Shown piece by piece: positions 7,371 through 16,390 of a DNA stretch of 56,574 nt. The notes under the pieces are model-generated. The model worked only from the letters and a program-made list of their open reading frames with translations. It did not search any database and was not told where the DNA came from. Position 1 is the first letter of the stretch; every line of letters starts with the position of its first letter. The DNA is from an uncultured Eubacteriales bacterium (lineage in GTDB: Bacteria; Bacillota; Clostridia; Oscillospirales; QAMX01), in contig CAJLFQ010000005.1 of assembly GCA_905205975.1 (NCBI GenBank), positions 1-56,574 on the forward strand. The letters are read 5' to 3'. The translations under genes were made by a program, and so were the position numbers.

Positions 7371-9446
7371 TTATTCGTCGTCGTCTTCTTCCATACGGGA
7401 CTTGGCTTCTTCGATGATCTGCTGCTGAACCATCGGCGGAACTTCTTCATAGCGGACAAAGTCCAGCGTGAAGCTGCCCCAGCCGCGGGTCATGGAGCGC
7501 AGGTCAATGGCATAAGAGTTCATTTCAGACATCGGGACTTCCGCCTCGATCACCTGCATATTGTCTTCTGCCGGTTCCATGCCGATGACGCGGCCGCGGC
7601 GCTTGCTCAGGTCGCCGCTGATATCGCCCATGTAATCTGCTGGGATCGTCACGCGCAGAAGGCCATACGGTTCCAGAATGACCGGGTTGGCATTGGGCAA
7701 ACCGTTTTTATATGCGAGACGTGCCGCCAGCTTGAAGGAAAGTTCGTTTGAGTCAACATCGTGATAGGAGCCATCATACAGAACGGCTTTGAGGTTGACA
7801 ACCGGATAACCAGCCAGAACGCCCTTCGTCATGCTTTCACGCAGACCCTTTTCAACGGCCGGGTGGAAGTTCTTCGGAACGCTGCCGCCGAAGATTTCTT
7901 CCGCAAAGACGAGATCCAATTCTTCCGTCGGCTCAAAGCGGATCTTAACGTGACCGAACTGGCCATGACCGCCGGACTGTTTCTTGTGGCGGCCTTCTGC
8001 TTCGACCTTTTTGCGGATCTTTTCGCGGTAGGCGATTCTCGGCGCGATCAAATCGACATCGACGCCGAACTTGCTCTTCAGTTTGGAGCAGAGGACATCC
8101 AGATGGATATCGCCCATACCGGAAATGGTCTGCTGATGGGTTTCTGCGTTGAGTGCATTTTCAAAGACCGGATCTTCGTCATGGAGACGCGCCAAACCGG
8201 TTGCGATTTTTTCTTCTGCTGCCTTATTTTTGGCGACGATCGCTTTGGTGTAGCAGACGCGCGGGAAGTCGATGCCTTTGATGACAACGTTCAAGCCGGC
8301 TGCGCAAAGCGTATCGCCCGTACGGGTATCCGTCAATTTGGCGACTGCGCCGATATCACCTGTGCCGATTTCGGCAACTTCGGCGTTCTTCTTGCCGCGG
8401 ACCATGTAGATACGGCCGATCTTTTCCGCCGTACCCGATGTGGTGTTGGTGACGGACATATCCGGCGTAACCTTCCCGGACAGCACTTTGAAGAACGAGA
8501 AGCGGCCATACTGGTCAGCAACCGTCTTAAAGACAAAGGCGCAGGCCGGACCATTCGGATTGAGCGGGAACGGTTTCTCTTCGCCGTCAACAACCTGAAT
8601 TTCCTCTTTGCCTTCCGCGGGAGACGGGAAGTAATCAATGATGCCGTTCAGAAGTGCTTCTGTGCCGAGACCGGTTACGGCAGAGCCGCAGAAAACCGGG
8701 CAGACCGCGCGGGAAGCAACACCGGCGCGGATGCCGGCCGCAAATTCTTCATCCGTAAACGGTTCGCCGCCAAAGAATTTTTCCATCAGTTCGTCGTTGG
8801 TTTCGGCGACGTCTTCGGCCAGTTCCTGACGGTATTCTTCGATTTTATCGGCCATTGACGCCGGTACCGGGATCTCCGTGACTTTATGGTTCTTGGTTTG
8901 ATACGCTTTGCCGGTCACGATGTTGACAATGCCGGTTGCCGTGCCGTTTTCCATGATCGGGATGGTGATCGGAGCGACGGAAACACCGAAAATCTTACGG
9001 GCTTCTTCGTATGTCTTATAGAAGTCTGCATGTTCTTCGTCAAGTTTGGAGATGTAGATTGCACACGGCTTGTCCTGATGTTTGAGGTTCAGCCATGCTT
9101 TCTGTGCGCCAACGGCAACGCCGCTTTTTGCGCCGATGACAATGACTGCGGCATCAGAAACACGCAGTGCTTCCGTTACTTCGCCGACAAAGTCAAAAAA
9201 GCCAGGAGCGTCCAGGACATTGATTTTATGTCCGCTGGTTTCAACAGGGCAAACAGAGGTCTGAATTGAAATGGAACGTTTGATTTCTTCGGGGTCGTAG
9301 TCCGAAACCGTATTGCCATCCGAGACTTTGCCCAGACGATCCGTCACTTTATTTGCAAATAGAATGCTTTCTGTGAGGGAAGTTTTCCCGTCACCGCCGT
9401 GACCTAAGAGGCAGATGTTGCGGATCTTTTCGATTGGGTATGCCAT
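7371..9446 (-). CDS. EF-G paralogue (FusA2-like translational GTPase)
   Basis: The 691-residue protein has the full five-domain EF-G layout. The P-loop is GHGGDGKTSL (residues 15-24) instead of the AHIDAGKTT of canonical EF-G, and the G3 motif reads DAPGFFDF where EF-G has DTPGHVDF, so the catalytic histidine is replaced by Phe83. The G4 motif is ISKLD. Domain IV and V segments (GHGQFGHVKIR, PVILEPYGLLRVTIP, ADYMGDISGDLSKRRGRV) are well conserved. Actinobacterial FusA2 proteins show a similar loss. This is therefore probably a paralogue rather than the housekeeping EF-G; its exact role is unknown. RBS AAAGGAG precedes the ATG. Confidence 0.85.
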   Translation of the reverse strand: MAYPIEKIRNICLLGHGGDGKTSLTESILFANKVTDRLGKVSDGNTVSDYDPEEIKRSISIQTSVCPVETSGHKINVLDAPGFFDFVGEVTEALRVSDAAVIVIGAKSGVAVGAQKAWLNLKHQDKPCAIYISKLDEEHADFYKTYEEARKIFGVSVAPITIPIMENGTATGIVNIVTGKAYQTKNHKVTEIPVPASMADKIEEYRQELAEDVAETNDELMEKFFGGEPFTDEEFAAGIRAGVASRAVCPVFCGSAVTGLGTEALLNGIIDYFPSPAEGKEEIQVVDGEEKPFPLNPNGPACAFVFKTVADQYGRFSFFKVLSGKVTPDMSVTNTTSGTAEKIGRIYMVRGKKNAEVAEIGTGDIGAVAKLTDTRTGDTLCAAGLNVVIKGIDFPRVCYTKAIVAKNKAAEEKIATGLARLHDEDPVFENALNAETHQQTISGMGDIHLDVLCSKLKSKFGVDVDLIAPRIAYREKIRKKVEAEGRHKKQSGGHGQFGHVKIRFEPTEELDLVFAEEIFGGSVPKNFHPAVEKGLRESMTKGVLAGYPVVNLKAVLYDGSYHDVDSNELSFKLAARLAYKNGLPNANPVILEPYGLLRVTIPADYMGDISGDLSKRRGRVIGMEPAEDNMQVIEAEVPMSEMNSYAIDLRSMTRGWGSFTLDFVRYEEVPPMVQQQIIEEAKSRMEEDDDE

Positions 9447-9510
9447 CAGTTTTTCTCTCCTTTATCGTGATAAGACTCAACAGAACGATTCTGTGGTGCG
9501 CTTCCCATCT

Positions 9511-9539
9511 ATTATATCTCAGTCCACAGTAAAAAGCAA
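9511..9539 (-). promoter_or_regulatory. Promoter of the EF-G-like gene
   Basis: TTGCTT, 17-base spacer, TATAAT on the minus strand, 65 bases upstream of the start codon. Confidence 0.8.
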
Positions 9540-9579
9540 CTATTATTTTTGAATTTTCACGTTTTTTTTGTTCAGACCG

Positions 9580-11952
9580 TCAGAACCGATTGACCCATGC
9601 GGCAAAAACGAGCGTCGGAATCATCCACAGCAGATAATAGGTCAGCAGGTTGACAGGGGTGGCTGCTTCTGTCCATCCGAAATAAGCCATGAGGACGCCC
9701 AGCAGAAGACCGATCACAGATGAGATCATCGAGAAAATGAGCGAAAGGCGTGTGGATGTTTTGCAGCGGCGGCAGCTGACAAGCGCTTCTGCCACTGCAT
9801 CTCCCCCGCCGTATGTCACAACAAGTCCGTTCGACTCCAGTTCCAGCGACGGGTCAGACAGCGTAACGCGCAAGTTTGCGGCCGGATAGACCACATCTGA
9901 AGAAGAGATGCCGAACCGGCTCTGAATAAACGAAGCCGTCACGTTGAAGTCGCGCGCCGCAATGATCGGCATATATCCGTTGTCTTCCAGGAGATTCAGC
10001 GCATAGTCCGCCTTCGGCGTCACCTGATACCGGACCGCAAAGACCGCCAGCAGTTCCGAATCGACCACGCAGAAAACGGCGGTTTTCAATTTGATGTCCG
10101 GCGGAATCTTGATCCATGCGCGTTGGACAAAGGATGCCGTTCCAACCATGACGCGCTGACCGTCAATGGTGCCGGTGATGCCGCCCGTATCCGAAAAGAG
10201 CAGGTCTTTGACCGGCCGGATCGACGCATAATTTTCGCTGGCCAGCCGTACAAACGGCGCTGCCAATGCTGTCTGTGCGGCATCAAGCAGACTTGCCGCC
10301 GCTGAGAGCGCCAGCTCTTTTTTATCCGGGTTCATCAGTTTATAGCCGTTGATGGAGATGGCATCGCCCGGGAATACATCGTCATCCGTCATGAGGACAA
10401 ACGACCGGCTGGACATCCGTGTGACGGATTTTCCACCGCCCACCAGAATGCCGCTTTTATAAAGCCGTTTAGACGCTTTTGCCAGCGGAAGCACCGCGGC
10501 AAGCGGAATGCCCAACGCAGGCGTCAAGGCGACGATAATCGACCAGCTCCACAGGAAAGGAGCCCCCGTATGCGTTGAGTAGCTGCAATAAACAGCCAGG
10601 AAGAGCGAAGCAAGCAGAACAACCGGCGTATACCAGTACATCACGGATGTGGCCAGGTCATTTTCCTGGAATGTGCGGTAAAAGCCCTGATAGCTGGTCG
10701 CTTTTGCAACGGTATAGATCACATCGCCGTCGTATTTTTCCGGCAGAACCGTCAGTGTTTTGGCATGCTGCAGCCTGTAACAGCTCCGGATGGAACGGTA
10801 ATATGCCTGATACCGGATTTTGCTGCTGAGCAGTGAAAAGAGTGCCGCCAGTGCAGGAAGCACGGCCACCGGTGCGTAGACGGCCGCGCCGGACGCATTG
10901 CGGCACAGATCCGGGAAGAGAATGTTGGCAATGCAGTATGCCTCGGAGACACAGAGTGAAGCGGCGACCAGCGTATCGCTGCCCGCTCGAAGCAGGAAAA
11001 GCCCCAGCAGGCCGCGGACAATCATATCGCCGCTGAGCGCTATGACGCATCCGAGCAGCACGGCGTGAATGATTGCATATGTCCGCGGGTTGGATGCAAA
11101 ATCGGCTGCGGCCGGAAGTGGAAGATCCAAATAGGAAGCGGCCGCCATGTAGAACAGCGGTATGCACAGGAGAAGCACCAGCCAAAAGCGCGTGGAAGCT
11201 GAGCGGCGGCTCCGCTCAAACTTCCGAAGCATTTGCAGCGGATTCAGCGTCGGCTTTGGTTTCTCTGCACGCGGTTTGGCCATCGGTTTCGGTCTTGGGT
11301 ACCGCTGACCGATCGGGCGCTCCGCCTGCTCCCGTTTCATTTCTGCTTTTGCGGCTGCCGGAACCGGGATCGGCCCGGTCTTGATATGCGCGGGTTTCAG
11401 ATGCTGTTTTCGGGCGCGTTCCGTCGCTTTCTGAGCTGACGCATTTTCCGAAAGGATCTGCTTGCGCAGTTTTTGAATGCGCCGCTGTTTTTTTTCATAG
11501 ACCGAGTCAAAGGCCGCTGTATCGATCACGCTCTCCGTCGGAACGGCAGATGGCACCTCAAGATCTTCCGGGCGAACAGCCTTCCGTTTGGCACGCGATA
11601 CCGGCTTGGGCTCTGCGTTTGAAACAGATGGCTCCTTCTGTTTGTGTGACGGCTCTGCCGGAACCTGCTGCGCAGCGTTTTTGTTTTCATCGTCTGCCGC
11701 GGCTTTGGTGGCATCGGCGGCACGCGTTTCGGGCTCTTTTTTTCGTTCAGCAGTCGGCTTCGCCGGCATTTCAGGCGTCTGGCCGTCTGTCGGTTCCAAG
11801 GCTGCTGCTTGTGCTTTGTTTTCCGTTGGCTGTCTGCCTGTTTTTTTGCCGGAGGAGCCGAATTCAGCCAAAATAGACTCCAGCGTAAATGATTCAGAAG
11901 TGGATTCCGGTGATTCCGCTTCCATATCCATCAACAGAGATTCTTTTTTCAT
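9580..11952 (-). CDS. Degenerate P-type ATPase-like membrane protein with long disordered N-terminus
   Basis: The 790-residue protein has about 245 low-complexity residues (Lys, Glu, Pro, Ala) followed by a P1B-type ATPase-like core. Helices lie at about 256-273, 291-319, 325-345, 356-375, 437-457 and 467-490, and two more at the C-terminus. The segment ALTPALGIPLAAVLPLAKAS lines up with the CPx helix of metal pumps but lacks the Cys, and the phosphorylation motif DKTGT is replaced by TDDDVF near residue 522. A GITGTIDGQRVMVGTASF segment matches the nucleotide-domain pattern, while the hinge GDGxND has become GGGDAVAEA. It should not be able to pump by the normal cycle. It lies 75 bases after rlmB. 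Confidence 0.7.
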   Translation of the reverse strand: MKKESLLMDMEAESPESTSESFTLESILAEFGSSGKKTGRQPTENKAQAAALEPTDGQTPEMPAKPTAERKKEPETRAADATKAAADDENKNAAQQVPAEPSHKQKEPSVSNAEPKPVSRAKRKAVRPEDLEVPSAVPTESVIDTAAFDSVYEKKQRRIQKLRKQILSENASAQKATERARKQHLKPAHIKTGPIPVPAAAKAEMKREQAERPIGQRYPRPKPMAKPRAEKPKPTLNPLQMLRKFERSRRSASTRFWLVLLLCIPLFYMAAASYLDLPLPAAADFASNPRTYAIIHAVLLGCVIALSGDMIVRGLLGLFLLRAGSDTLVAASLCVSEAYCIANILFPDLCRNASGAAVYAPVAVLPALAALFSLLSSKIRYQAYYRSIRSCYRLQHAKTLTVLPEKYDGDVIYTVAKATSYQGFYRTFQENDLATSVMYWYTPVVLLASLFLAVYCSYSTHTGAPFLWSWSIIVALTPALGIPLAAVLPLAKASKRLYKSGILVGGGKSVTRMSSRSFVLMTDDDVFPGDAISINGYKLMNPDKKELALSAAASLLDAAQTALAAPFVRLASENYASIRPVKDLLFSDTGGITGTIDGQRVMVGTASFVQRAWIKIPPDIKLKTAVFCVVDSELLAVFAVRYQVTPKADYALNLLEDNGYMPIIAARDFNVTASFIQSRFGISSSDVVYPAANLRVTLSDPSLELESNGLVVTYGGGDAVAEALVSCRRCKTSTRLSLIFSMISSVIGLLLGVLMAYFGWTEAATPVNLLTYYLLWMIPTLVFAAWVNRF

Positions 11953-11964
11953 GTTTTTTCTCCG

Positions 11965-11984
11965 GCGCCGGGCCGTTCCGGCGC
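11965..11984 (-). other. GC-rich hairpin just before the ribosome site of the P-type ATPase-like gene
   Basis: GCGCCGG and CCGGCGC flank a 6-base loop, ending one base before the CGGAG ribosome site. No T run follows, so it looks like a 5' leader structure rather than a terminator. Confidence 0.4.
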
Positions 11985-12027
11985 GTTATCCTTTTTCTGT
12001 ATCAGTGCATACCGGTCAAACAGCCGC

Positions 12028-12906
12028 TCACGCAAAGCGGGCTGTCCGCTGGCGGACGGCTTCATAAATGAACACAGCGGCGGCCGCTGACACATTCAGC
12101 GAGTTGACATTCCCGAACATTGGAATGCGAACCAGGAAATCGCAGTCGTCGCGCGTCAGGCGCGACAATCCGTCTCCTTCCGAGCCCAACACAATCGCCG
12201 TCGCCGTCGTCAAATCCGCATCCGAAATCAGCCTGTCCCCTGCTCCGTCGGCGCCGCAGACCCAAACACCCGCTTCTTTGAGTTCGCCGATCACGGCGTG
12301 CAGATTGGCGCAGCGCACGATCGGCAAATGCAGGCAGGCGCCGGCCGATGCTTTCACGGCCACCGGCGTCACAGAGACACTGCGGCGTTTGGGAATGATC
12401 ACGCCGTGTGCGCCGAATACCTCTGCGCTGCGCACAATGGCCCCCAGATTCTGCGGATCACTCAAATGGTCGCAGATCACAATCAGCGGCGGACGACCGC
12501 TGGATTCGGCCCGTGCGAAGATATCGGCAACCGTGGCGTAATCGATCTCCGAAACGACAGCAATAATCCCCTGATGCGCGCCGGTTTCCGACATCGCATC
12601 CAGCTTCCGACGGTCACAGCTGACGAGCTGCGCGCCGTTTGCCCTGCATTCTGCCGCAAGCGCCGTCAAGCGGCCGTCCTCCCGGTTATCCAAGACGAAA
12701 ACCTTTTCTATGCTCCGACCGCTGGCAAGCGTCTCATGCACGGCATTGCGCCCTTCGATCAGATTGAAGGCCGGTTCGCGGTCATCGTTTTGCGGCATGG
12801 GCGGTCGGCTTTGCGCCGGCTGACTGCTGCGTTTGGGGTTGTTTTTCGTACGGTCTGCATATGGACTGCGTTTCGTACGATTTTCTCGTTCGTATGGTTT
12901 CGACAT
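12028..12906 (-). CDS. rlmB: 23S rRNA (guanosine-2'-O-)-methyltransferase RlmB / TrmH family
   Basis: After a basic, disordered N-terminus of about 45 residues, the protein has the substrate-binding start FNLIEGRNAVHETL and the SPOUT knot motifs LSDPQNLGAIVRSAE, IVLGSEGDGLSR and IPMFGNVNSLNVSAAAAVFIYE. These are the three classical SpoU/TrmH motifs that bind S-adenosylmethionine and form the trefoil knot. RlmB methylates G2251 in the peptidyl-transferase centre; the exact nucleotide is family knowledge, not seen. The start follows AGAAAGG and lies only 3 bases after the stop of the upstream kinase-like gene, so the two are one transcript. Confidence 0.9.
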   Translation of the reverse strand: MSKPYERENRTKRSPYADRTKNNPKRSSQPAQSRPPMPQNDDREPAFNLIEGRNAVHETLASGRSIEKVFVLDNREDGRLTALAAECRANGAQLVSCDRRKLDAMSETGAHQGIIAVVSEIDYATVADIFARAESSGRPPLIVICDHLSDPQNLGAIVRSAEVFGAHGVIIPKRRSVSVTPVAVKASAGACLHLPIVRCANLHAVIGELKEAGVWVCGADGAGDRLISDADLTTATAIVLGSEGDGLSRLTRDDCDFLVRIPMFGNVNSLNVSAAAAVFIYEAVRQRTARFA

Positions 12907-12909
12907 CGG

Positions 12910-14040
12910 TTATGCCTTTCTGCCCTGTGTGCGGCTCTGTTCCATGTATTTCCGGCAGATGGCTTCCATCTCGCCGAAATGTTTTTCCATATCTTCCACC
13001 AGAGCCATTTGGGATCTCGCACGGTCAAGGTTGTGATTTTCACGGTGAATTTTGAAGTACTTGTCGCCGTTCAAGTGGTCGGCCAGAAACCGGGACGCCA
13101 GCTCCAGCGTGATAATCCGCGCCCCCCACGGCAGGACAGCAAGCTCTGTATCAGTCAGAAAGCCGGTAACCGCGCTGACAAAACCGCCGGTGAACAGTTC
13201 AAACAGCTTCATATCCAGACCGACCTTGGACAAATCGGTTTCATCCTCCGCCGCAGAGGACGCAGCGAAACGGATGGCATCGCCGTAGTCATAGGCCGAC
13301 AAGCCCGGCATGACCGTATCCAGATCGATCACGCAGAGCGCTTCACCGGTTGCATCGTCAATCATAATGTTGTTGTATTTGGTATCGTTATGTGTTACAC
13401 GCGTCGGCAGGATACCCTTTTCCTGAAGATCGATCAGGTAAGACGCCTCATCCACACGTTTGCGGAAGAAATCGATCTCTTTTTGCACGGAAGCCGCCCG
13501 GCCGCATTCGTCGCGTTCCACCGCCTCAAAGAAATCCTTCAGACGTTTTTTGGTGTTGTGGAAATCCGGGATGGTTTCATGAAGCTTTTCAATCGGGAAA
13601 TCCGCCAGCATCGTCTGGAATCTGCCGAACGCATAGCCGGCATTGTACAGGTGCTGTTCATTCTGAACGGTATCGTATGTGGAAGCGCCGCAGATGTAAT
13701 CATAGACGCGCCAGTAATCGCCGTCGTCATCGACGAAAAAGCTCTTGCCGTCGACCGCAGGAATCACGGTCAGCGTTTCGCGGGCGGTGTCGCCGCCGGC
13801 TGCTGCGATTTTCTGATGCAGAAATTCGGTCACGGCGCAGATATTTTCCATCACCAGCTCCGGCTGCTTAAAAACGTATTGATTGATCTCCTGTAAGGCA
13901 TACTGCCGGTCGCCCTCCGGCGTCTCTGAAATCAGGCGATATGTATCGTTGATATGACCCTGTACAATCGGGATTGCATCTTTCAGCGTTCCTTGAATCT
14001 GAAACTGTTCTGCAATCCGTCTAATCTGATCTGAAATCAT
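12910..14040 (-). CDS. APH-fold kinase, N-acetylhexosamine 1-kinase (NahK)-like
   Basis: This 376-residue protein has the aminoglycoside/choline-kinase fold: the Brenner motif THNDTKYNNIMID holds the catalytic Asp and Asn, and VIDLDTVMPG provides the metal-binding Asp. The N-terminal GHINDTYRL loop replaces the usual glycine-rich loop. The combination HNDTK...NN plus DLDTVMPG recalls bifidobacterial NahK, which phosphorylates GlcNAc/GalNAc at C1 when mucin sugars are used; the substrate is inference. ATG at 14040 with GGAG 7 bases upstream is chosen over in-frame codons further upstream that precede the promoter. It is followed directly by rlmB. Confidence 0.7.
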   Translation of the reverse strand: MISDQIRRIAEQFQIQGTLKDAIPIVQGHINDTYRLISETPEGDRQYALQEINQYVFKQPELVMENICAVTEFLHQKIAAAGGDTARETLTVIPAVDGKSFFVDDDGDYWRVYDYICGASTYDTVQNEQHLYNAGYAFGRFQTMLADFPIEKLHETIPDFHNTKKRLKDFFEAVERDECGRAASVQKEIDFFRKRVDEASYLIDLQEKGILPTRVTHNDTKYNNIMIDDATGEALCVIDLDTVMPGLSAYDYGDAIRFAASSAAEDETDLSKVGLDMKLFELFTGGFVSAVTGFLTDTELAVLPWGARIITLELASRFLADHLNGDKYFKIHRENHNLDRARSQMALVEDMEKHFGEMEAICRKYMEQSRTQGRKA

Positions 14041-14159
14041 TCTGATCACTCCATCTGTTATTGGTCCGCCGACTGTGCGGTTCAAAGGCATTCTATCCTG
14101 ATCGTTCCTTGCAGATCTGCGCAGACATACGCAGACCGCAGACATAGGCATACTAATAT

Positions 14160-14187
14160 ATAATACCATAATACGCAGAAAAGTCAA
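14160..14187 (-). promoter_or_regulatory. Promoter of the NahK-like/rlmB unit
   Basis: TTGACT, 16-base spacer, TATTAT. Between it and the gene lie two near-identical GCAGACATA copies around 14120-14145, possible regulator sites. Confidence 0.65.
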
Positions 14188-14238
14188 TGCGTTTCTGTGA
14201 ATTTTGCAGTCTTCTTCCGCCTGCATTTTCGTGAAAAA

Positions 14239-14273
14239 GCCGGACGGTACACTGGATGTGTGTGCCGTCCGGC
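14239..14273 (-). terminator. Terminator after sleB
   Basis: GCCGGACGG paired with CCGTCCGGC, extended by partly complementary bases, and followed on the minus strand by five Ts. Confidence 0.85.
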
Positions 14274-14294
14274 CGTCTTGACGTATTTTCTGTT

Positions 14295-14966
14295 TTATTT
14301 GCAGAAGACATGTGCGCCAATCGTAATGACAATGGGGCGCGAAAGCATAAAGCGGTTGCTTGTTTTGGCCGGATTATAGTAGTAGATGCAGCCATACGTC
14401 GGGTCGGAGCCGTTATAGGCTTCCACCGCCGCACGGCGGCAGCTGTCCGGCACATTGGTGGAGGCGTACTGCCCGTCGCCCAGCGCCGAAAAAGCACCGG
14501 ACTGGTAAAGAACGCCGGAAATGCTGTTCGGGAAGGACGGATGCTTCACGCGGTTCATGATGACCGCGCCAATGGCGACCTGCCCGGTATATGGTTCTCC
14601 CCGCCCTTCTGCCGCAATCATGCGGGCCAGCATATTGATTTCATTTGAGTAGTTGGATGATCCGGACGAAGATCCCTGGGGCGTTATGCCGAGCGCCCGA
14701 TAGGTCTGCGTACCGACGATGCCATCCACGGTCAGACCGTTTTTGCGTTGGAAGGATCGGACGGCTTCTGCCGTTTTCGGGCCGAAAATACCGTCTGCTT
14801 CCCCTGTATAGTAGCCCCACTGTTTCAGCTTTTCCTGAACTTTCCGGACCTCGTTTCCACGGTCTCCCTCGCGCAGAGCCGCTGCCGCCGGCACCACACA
14901 GAGGCATGCCGTCAGGAACACAGCAAGGCTCAGCGAACAAATCCGCAGCCATCTGCTCTTTTTCAT
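14295..14966 (-). CDS. sleB: Spore cortex-lytic enzyme SleB
   Basis: The 223-residue protein has a signal peptide (about residues 1-30, ending VVPAAAA), a peptidoglycan-binding domain with REGDRGNEVRKVQEKLKQWG and VDGIVGTQTYRAL, a Ser/Gly linker, and a SleB-type hydrolase domain with LARMIAAEGRGEPYTGQVAIGAVIMNRV (split by the conserved Glu) and GCIYYYNPAKTSNRF. SleB is a lytic transglycosylase that degrades spore cortex during germination. The ATG at 14966 follows AGGTAGG and gives a proper signal peptide. The usual partner gene ypeB is not next to it; a DUF4830 protein lies upstream instead. Confidence 0.93.
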   Translation of the reverse strand: MKKSRWLRICSLSLAVFLTACLCVVPAAAALREGDRGNEVRKVQEKLKQWGYYTGEADGIFGPKTAEAVRSFQRKNGLTVDGIVGTQTYRALGITPQGSSSGSSNYSNEINMLARMIAAEGRGEPYTGQVAIGAVIMNRVKHPSFPNSISGVLYQSGAFSALGDGQYASTNVPDSCRRAAVEAYNGSDPTYGCIYYYNPAKTSNRFMLSRPIVITIGAHVFCK

Positions 14967-15047
14967 TTGATCAAACCTACCTGTTTTTGAATTTACCGGT
15001 AGGTTTTGCAAAATGGGCCGGATTTATACGCAGTTGGACTTTCAGGT

Positions 15048-15686
15048 TCAGTCGGTCGGGAATGCGGCCTCGTCTCCGCCTGCTGCCGGCAGTTCAGCCG
15101 TCAGAACGGCGCCGGCCGAAGCATCCGGAACGGTTGTCACATCGGTTGCGGCAGAGGCATCGGTCTGCGCCGGTTTCAACGTATTGACGCCGTCCGGCAT
15201 CAAAAGCGTGTGCATGAAACCATCCAGCCGCGCTGAGCAGACATCGCCGCCGATGAGTTTGTTGTTTCGGATCAGGAGCGTTGCGCGGACGTTTGTCTCA
15301 CCGCTCGGATGGTTCACAATCTGGTATGTGTAGCGCATCGCTTTTTCACCCCGGTGTTTCTCGAGGTTCAGCCCCTGCTCCTTCTGGATCAGATTGTATT
15401 TTTCATAGACTTCAGAGAATTCCGACGGAATACGGACTTCAACTTCTTCCGCCGGCTGACCGCTGACGTCCCAGCCAAGCGCCGTCAGCAGCGTCAGGCG
15501 TTCTTCATTTGTTTCCAGCCGGCTCGACTGCAGCAGCTTGAGCTGCTCATCCCGCTGCGCATCATGGTCCGTTTCGGAATGTCCGCCGCGCGCCAGCACA
15601 AAAATGAGAATCAGGATTACCGCTGCGGCCCCAATCAAAATGGCTGCAAGTTTCTTTTTGTTCAGCTTTGCTGAATAAATAAACAT
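15048..15686 (-). CDS. DUF4830 domain-containing membrane-anchored protein
   Basis: The protein has one N-terminal membrane helix (residues 13-32) and an extracytoplasmic domain with LTALGWDVSGQPAEEVEVRIP, YEKYNLIQKEQGLNLEKHRG and IGGDVCSARLDGFMHTLL, which I recognise as the clostridial DUF4830 pattern. The tail is Ala/Thr-rich and probably disordered. Function is unknown. It precedes sleB by about 80 bases in the same direction and may be co-transcribed, so a spore or envelope link is possible but unproven. Confidence 0.75.
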   Translation of the reverse strand: MFIYSAKLNKKKLAAILIGAAAVILILIFVLARGGHSETDHDAQRDEQLKLLQSSRLETNEERLTLLTALGWDVSGQPAEEVEVRIPSEFSEVYEKYNLIQKEQGLNLEKHRGEKAMRYTYQIVNHPSGETNVRATLLIRNNKLIGGDVCSARLDGFMHTLLMPDGVNTLKPAQTDASAATDVTTVPDASAGAVLTAELPAAGGDEAAFPTD

Positions 15687-15756
15687 AGCTGTCTTCCCTC
15701 CGGTTTCAAATCTTGCTAAATGGTATGCCTGCGGGAAGGCAATTATGTCTGCGCGC

Positions 15757-16254
15757 CTATTTTTTCGCCGACCGGATCCGTTCGGAAAGCGTGGGTTCTT
15801 TCACGGAGTCGGCGTGACTGTCTGCCTGCGGAAAGCCATGCCGCAGCGCCGCAAAATCCAGACCGATCAGCACATCCGGGATCAGCAGATACAGCGCCAT
15901 CAGGCACCAGCAGACAACGCTGAGCACCTGCGCACTTTGATCCGCCGGGTCATATCCAACCATGACCACGCTGAAAACCAGCACAGCCAGCAGAAAGACC
16001 GGCGCAATCAGCGAGCAGACAGAAGTCGCTTTTCGATATATCCGGAGGCCTTTGTTGATCGCCCACATGGCAATCAGGGCAACGAAATCCACGAGCAGCG
16101 CGATGATGGTTGCAGACGAAACGGCATCGCCAGCAAGGATGCCGCACAGATGGGCTATGATTTCATAAACGACGATGACAAGCGCCGTCAGCTTTGCCGC
16201 TGCAAGCAGGCAGAACACCACAAAGCCAAAGCGGTACCATTTTGAGTGTTTCAT
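15757..16254 (-). CDS. Small four-helix membrane protein of unknown function
   Basis: I do not recognise a family. The 165-residue protein has hydrophobic helices near residues 8-32, 46-66, 77-99 and 108-128, then a short charged cytoplasmic tail ending SERIRSAKK. ATG at 16254 follows AAAGGAG and there is a clear promoter at 16305-16333. It is the first gene of the leftward group with the DUF4830 gene about 70 bases downstream. Confidence 0.65.
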   Translation of the reverse strand: MKHSKWYRFGFVVFCLLAAAKLTALVIVVYEIIAHLCGILAGDAVSSATIIALLVDFVALIAMWAINKGLRIYRKATSVCSLIAPVFLLAVLVFSVVMVGYDPADQSAQVLSVVCWCLMALYLLIPDVLIGLDFAALRHGFPQADSHADSVKEPTLSERIRSAKK

Positions 16255-16304
16255 AGGAATGCTCCTTTGATTGGGATCTATGCATCACCCGGATGCAATA
16301 TCAC

Positions 16305-16333
16305 ATTATACCAGACTTTTCCCTGCGATTCAA
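16305..16333 (-). promoter_or_regulatory. Promoter of the four-helix membrane protein gene
   Basis: TTGAAT, 17-base spacer, TATAAT on the minus strand. Confidence 0.85.
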
Positions 16334-16361
16334 GGCTGGGTTCATTTTTTTTGCATGGGGC

Positions 16362-16390
16362 TTGCAAATTGTCAGGCTTCATGCTATAAT
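16362..16390 (+). promoter_or_regulatory. Promoter of the CNNM/CorC gene
   Basis: TTGCAA, 17-base spacer, TATAAT. Transcription would start near 16397, leaving an unusually long leader of about 265 bases before the gene. Confidence 0.85.

Noticed and set aside
7761..8858. Long plus-strand frame of 365 codons
   Set aside because: It is antisense to the EF-G-like gene; such long mirror frames are common in GC-rich DNA and it shows no family motifs.
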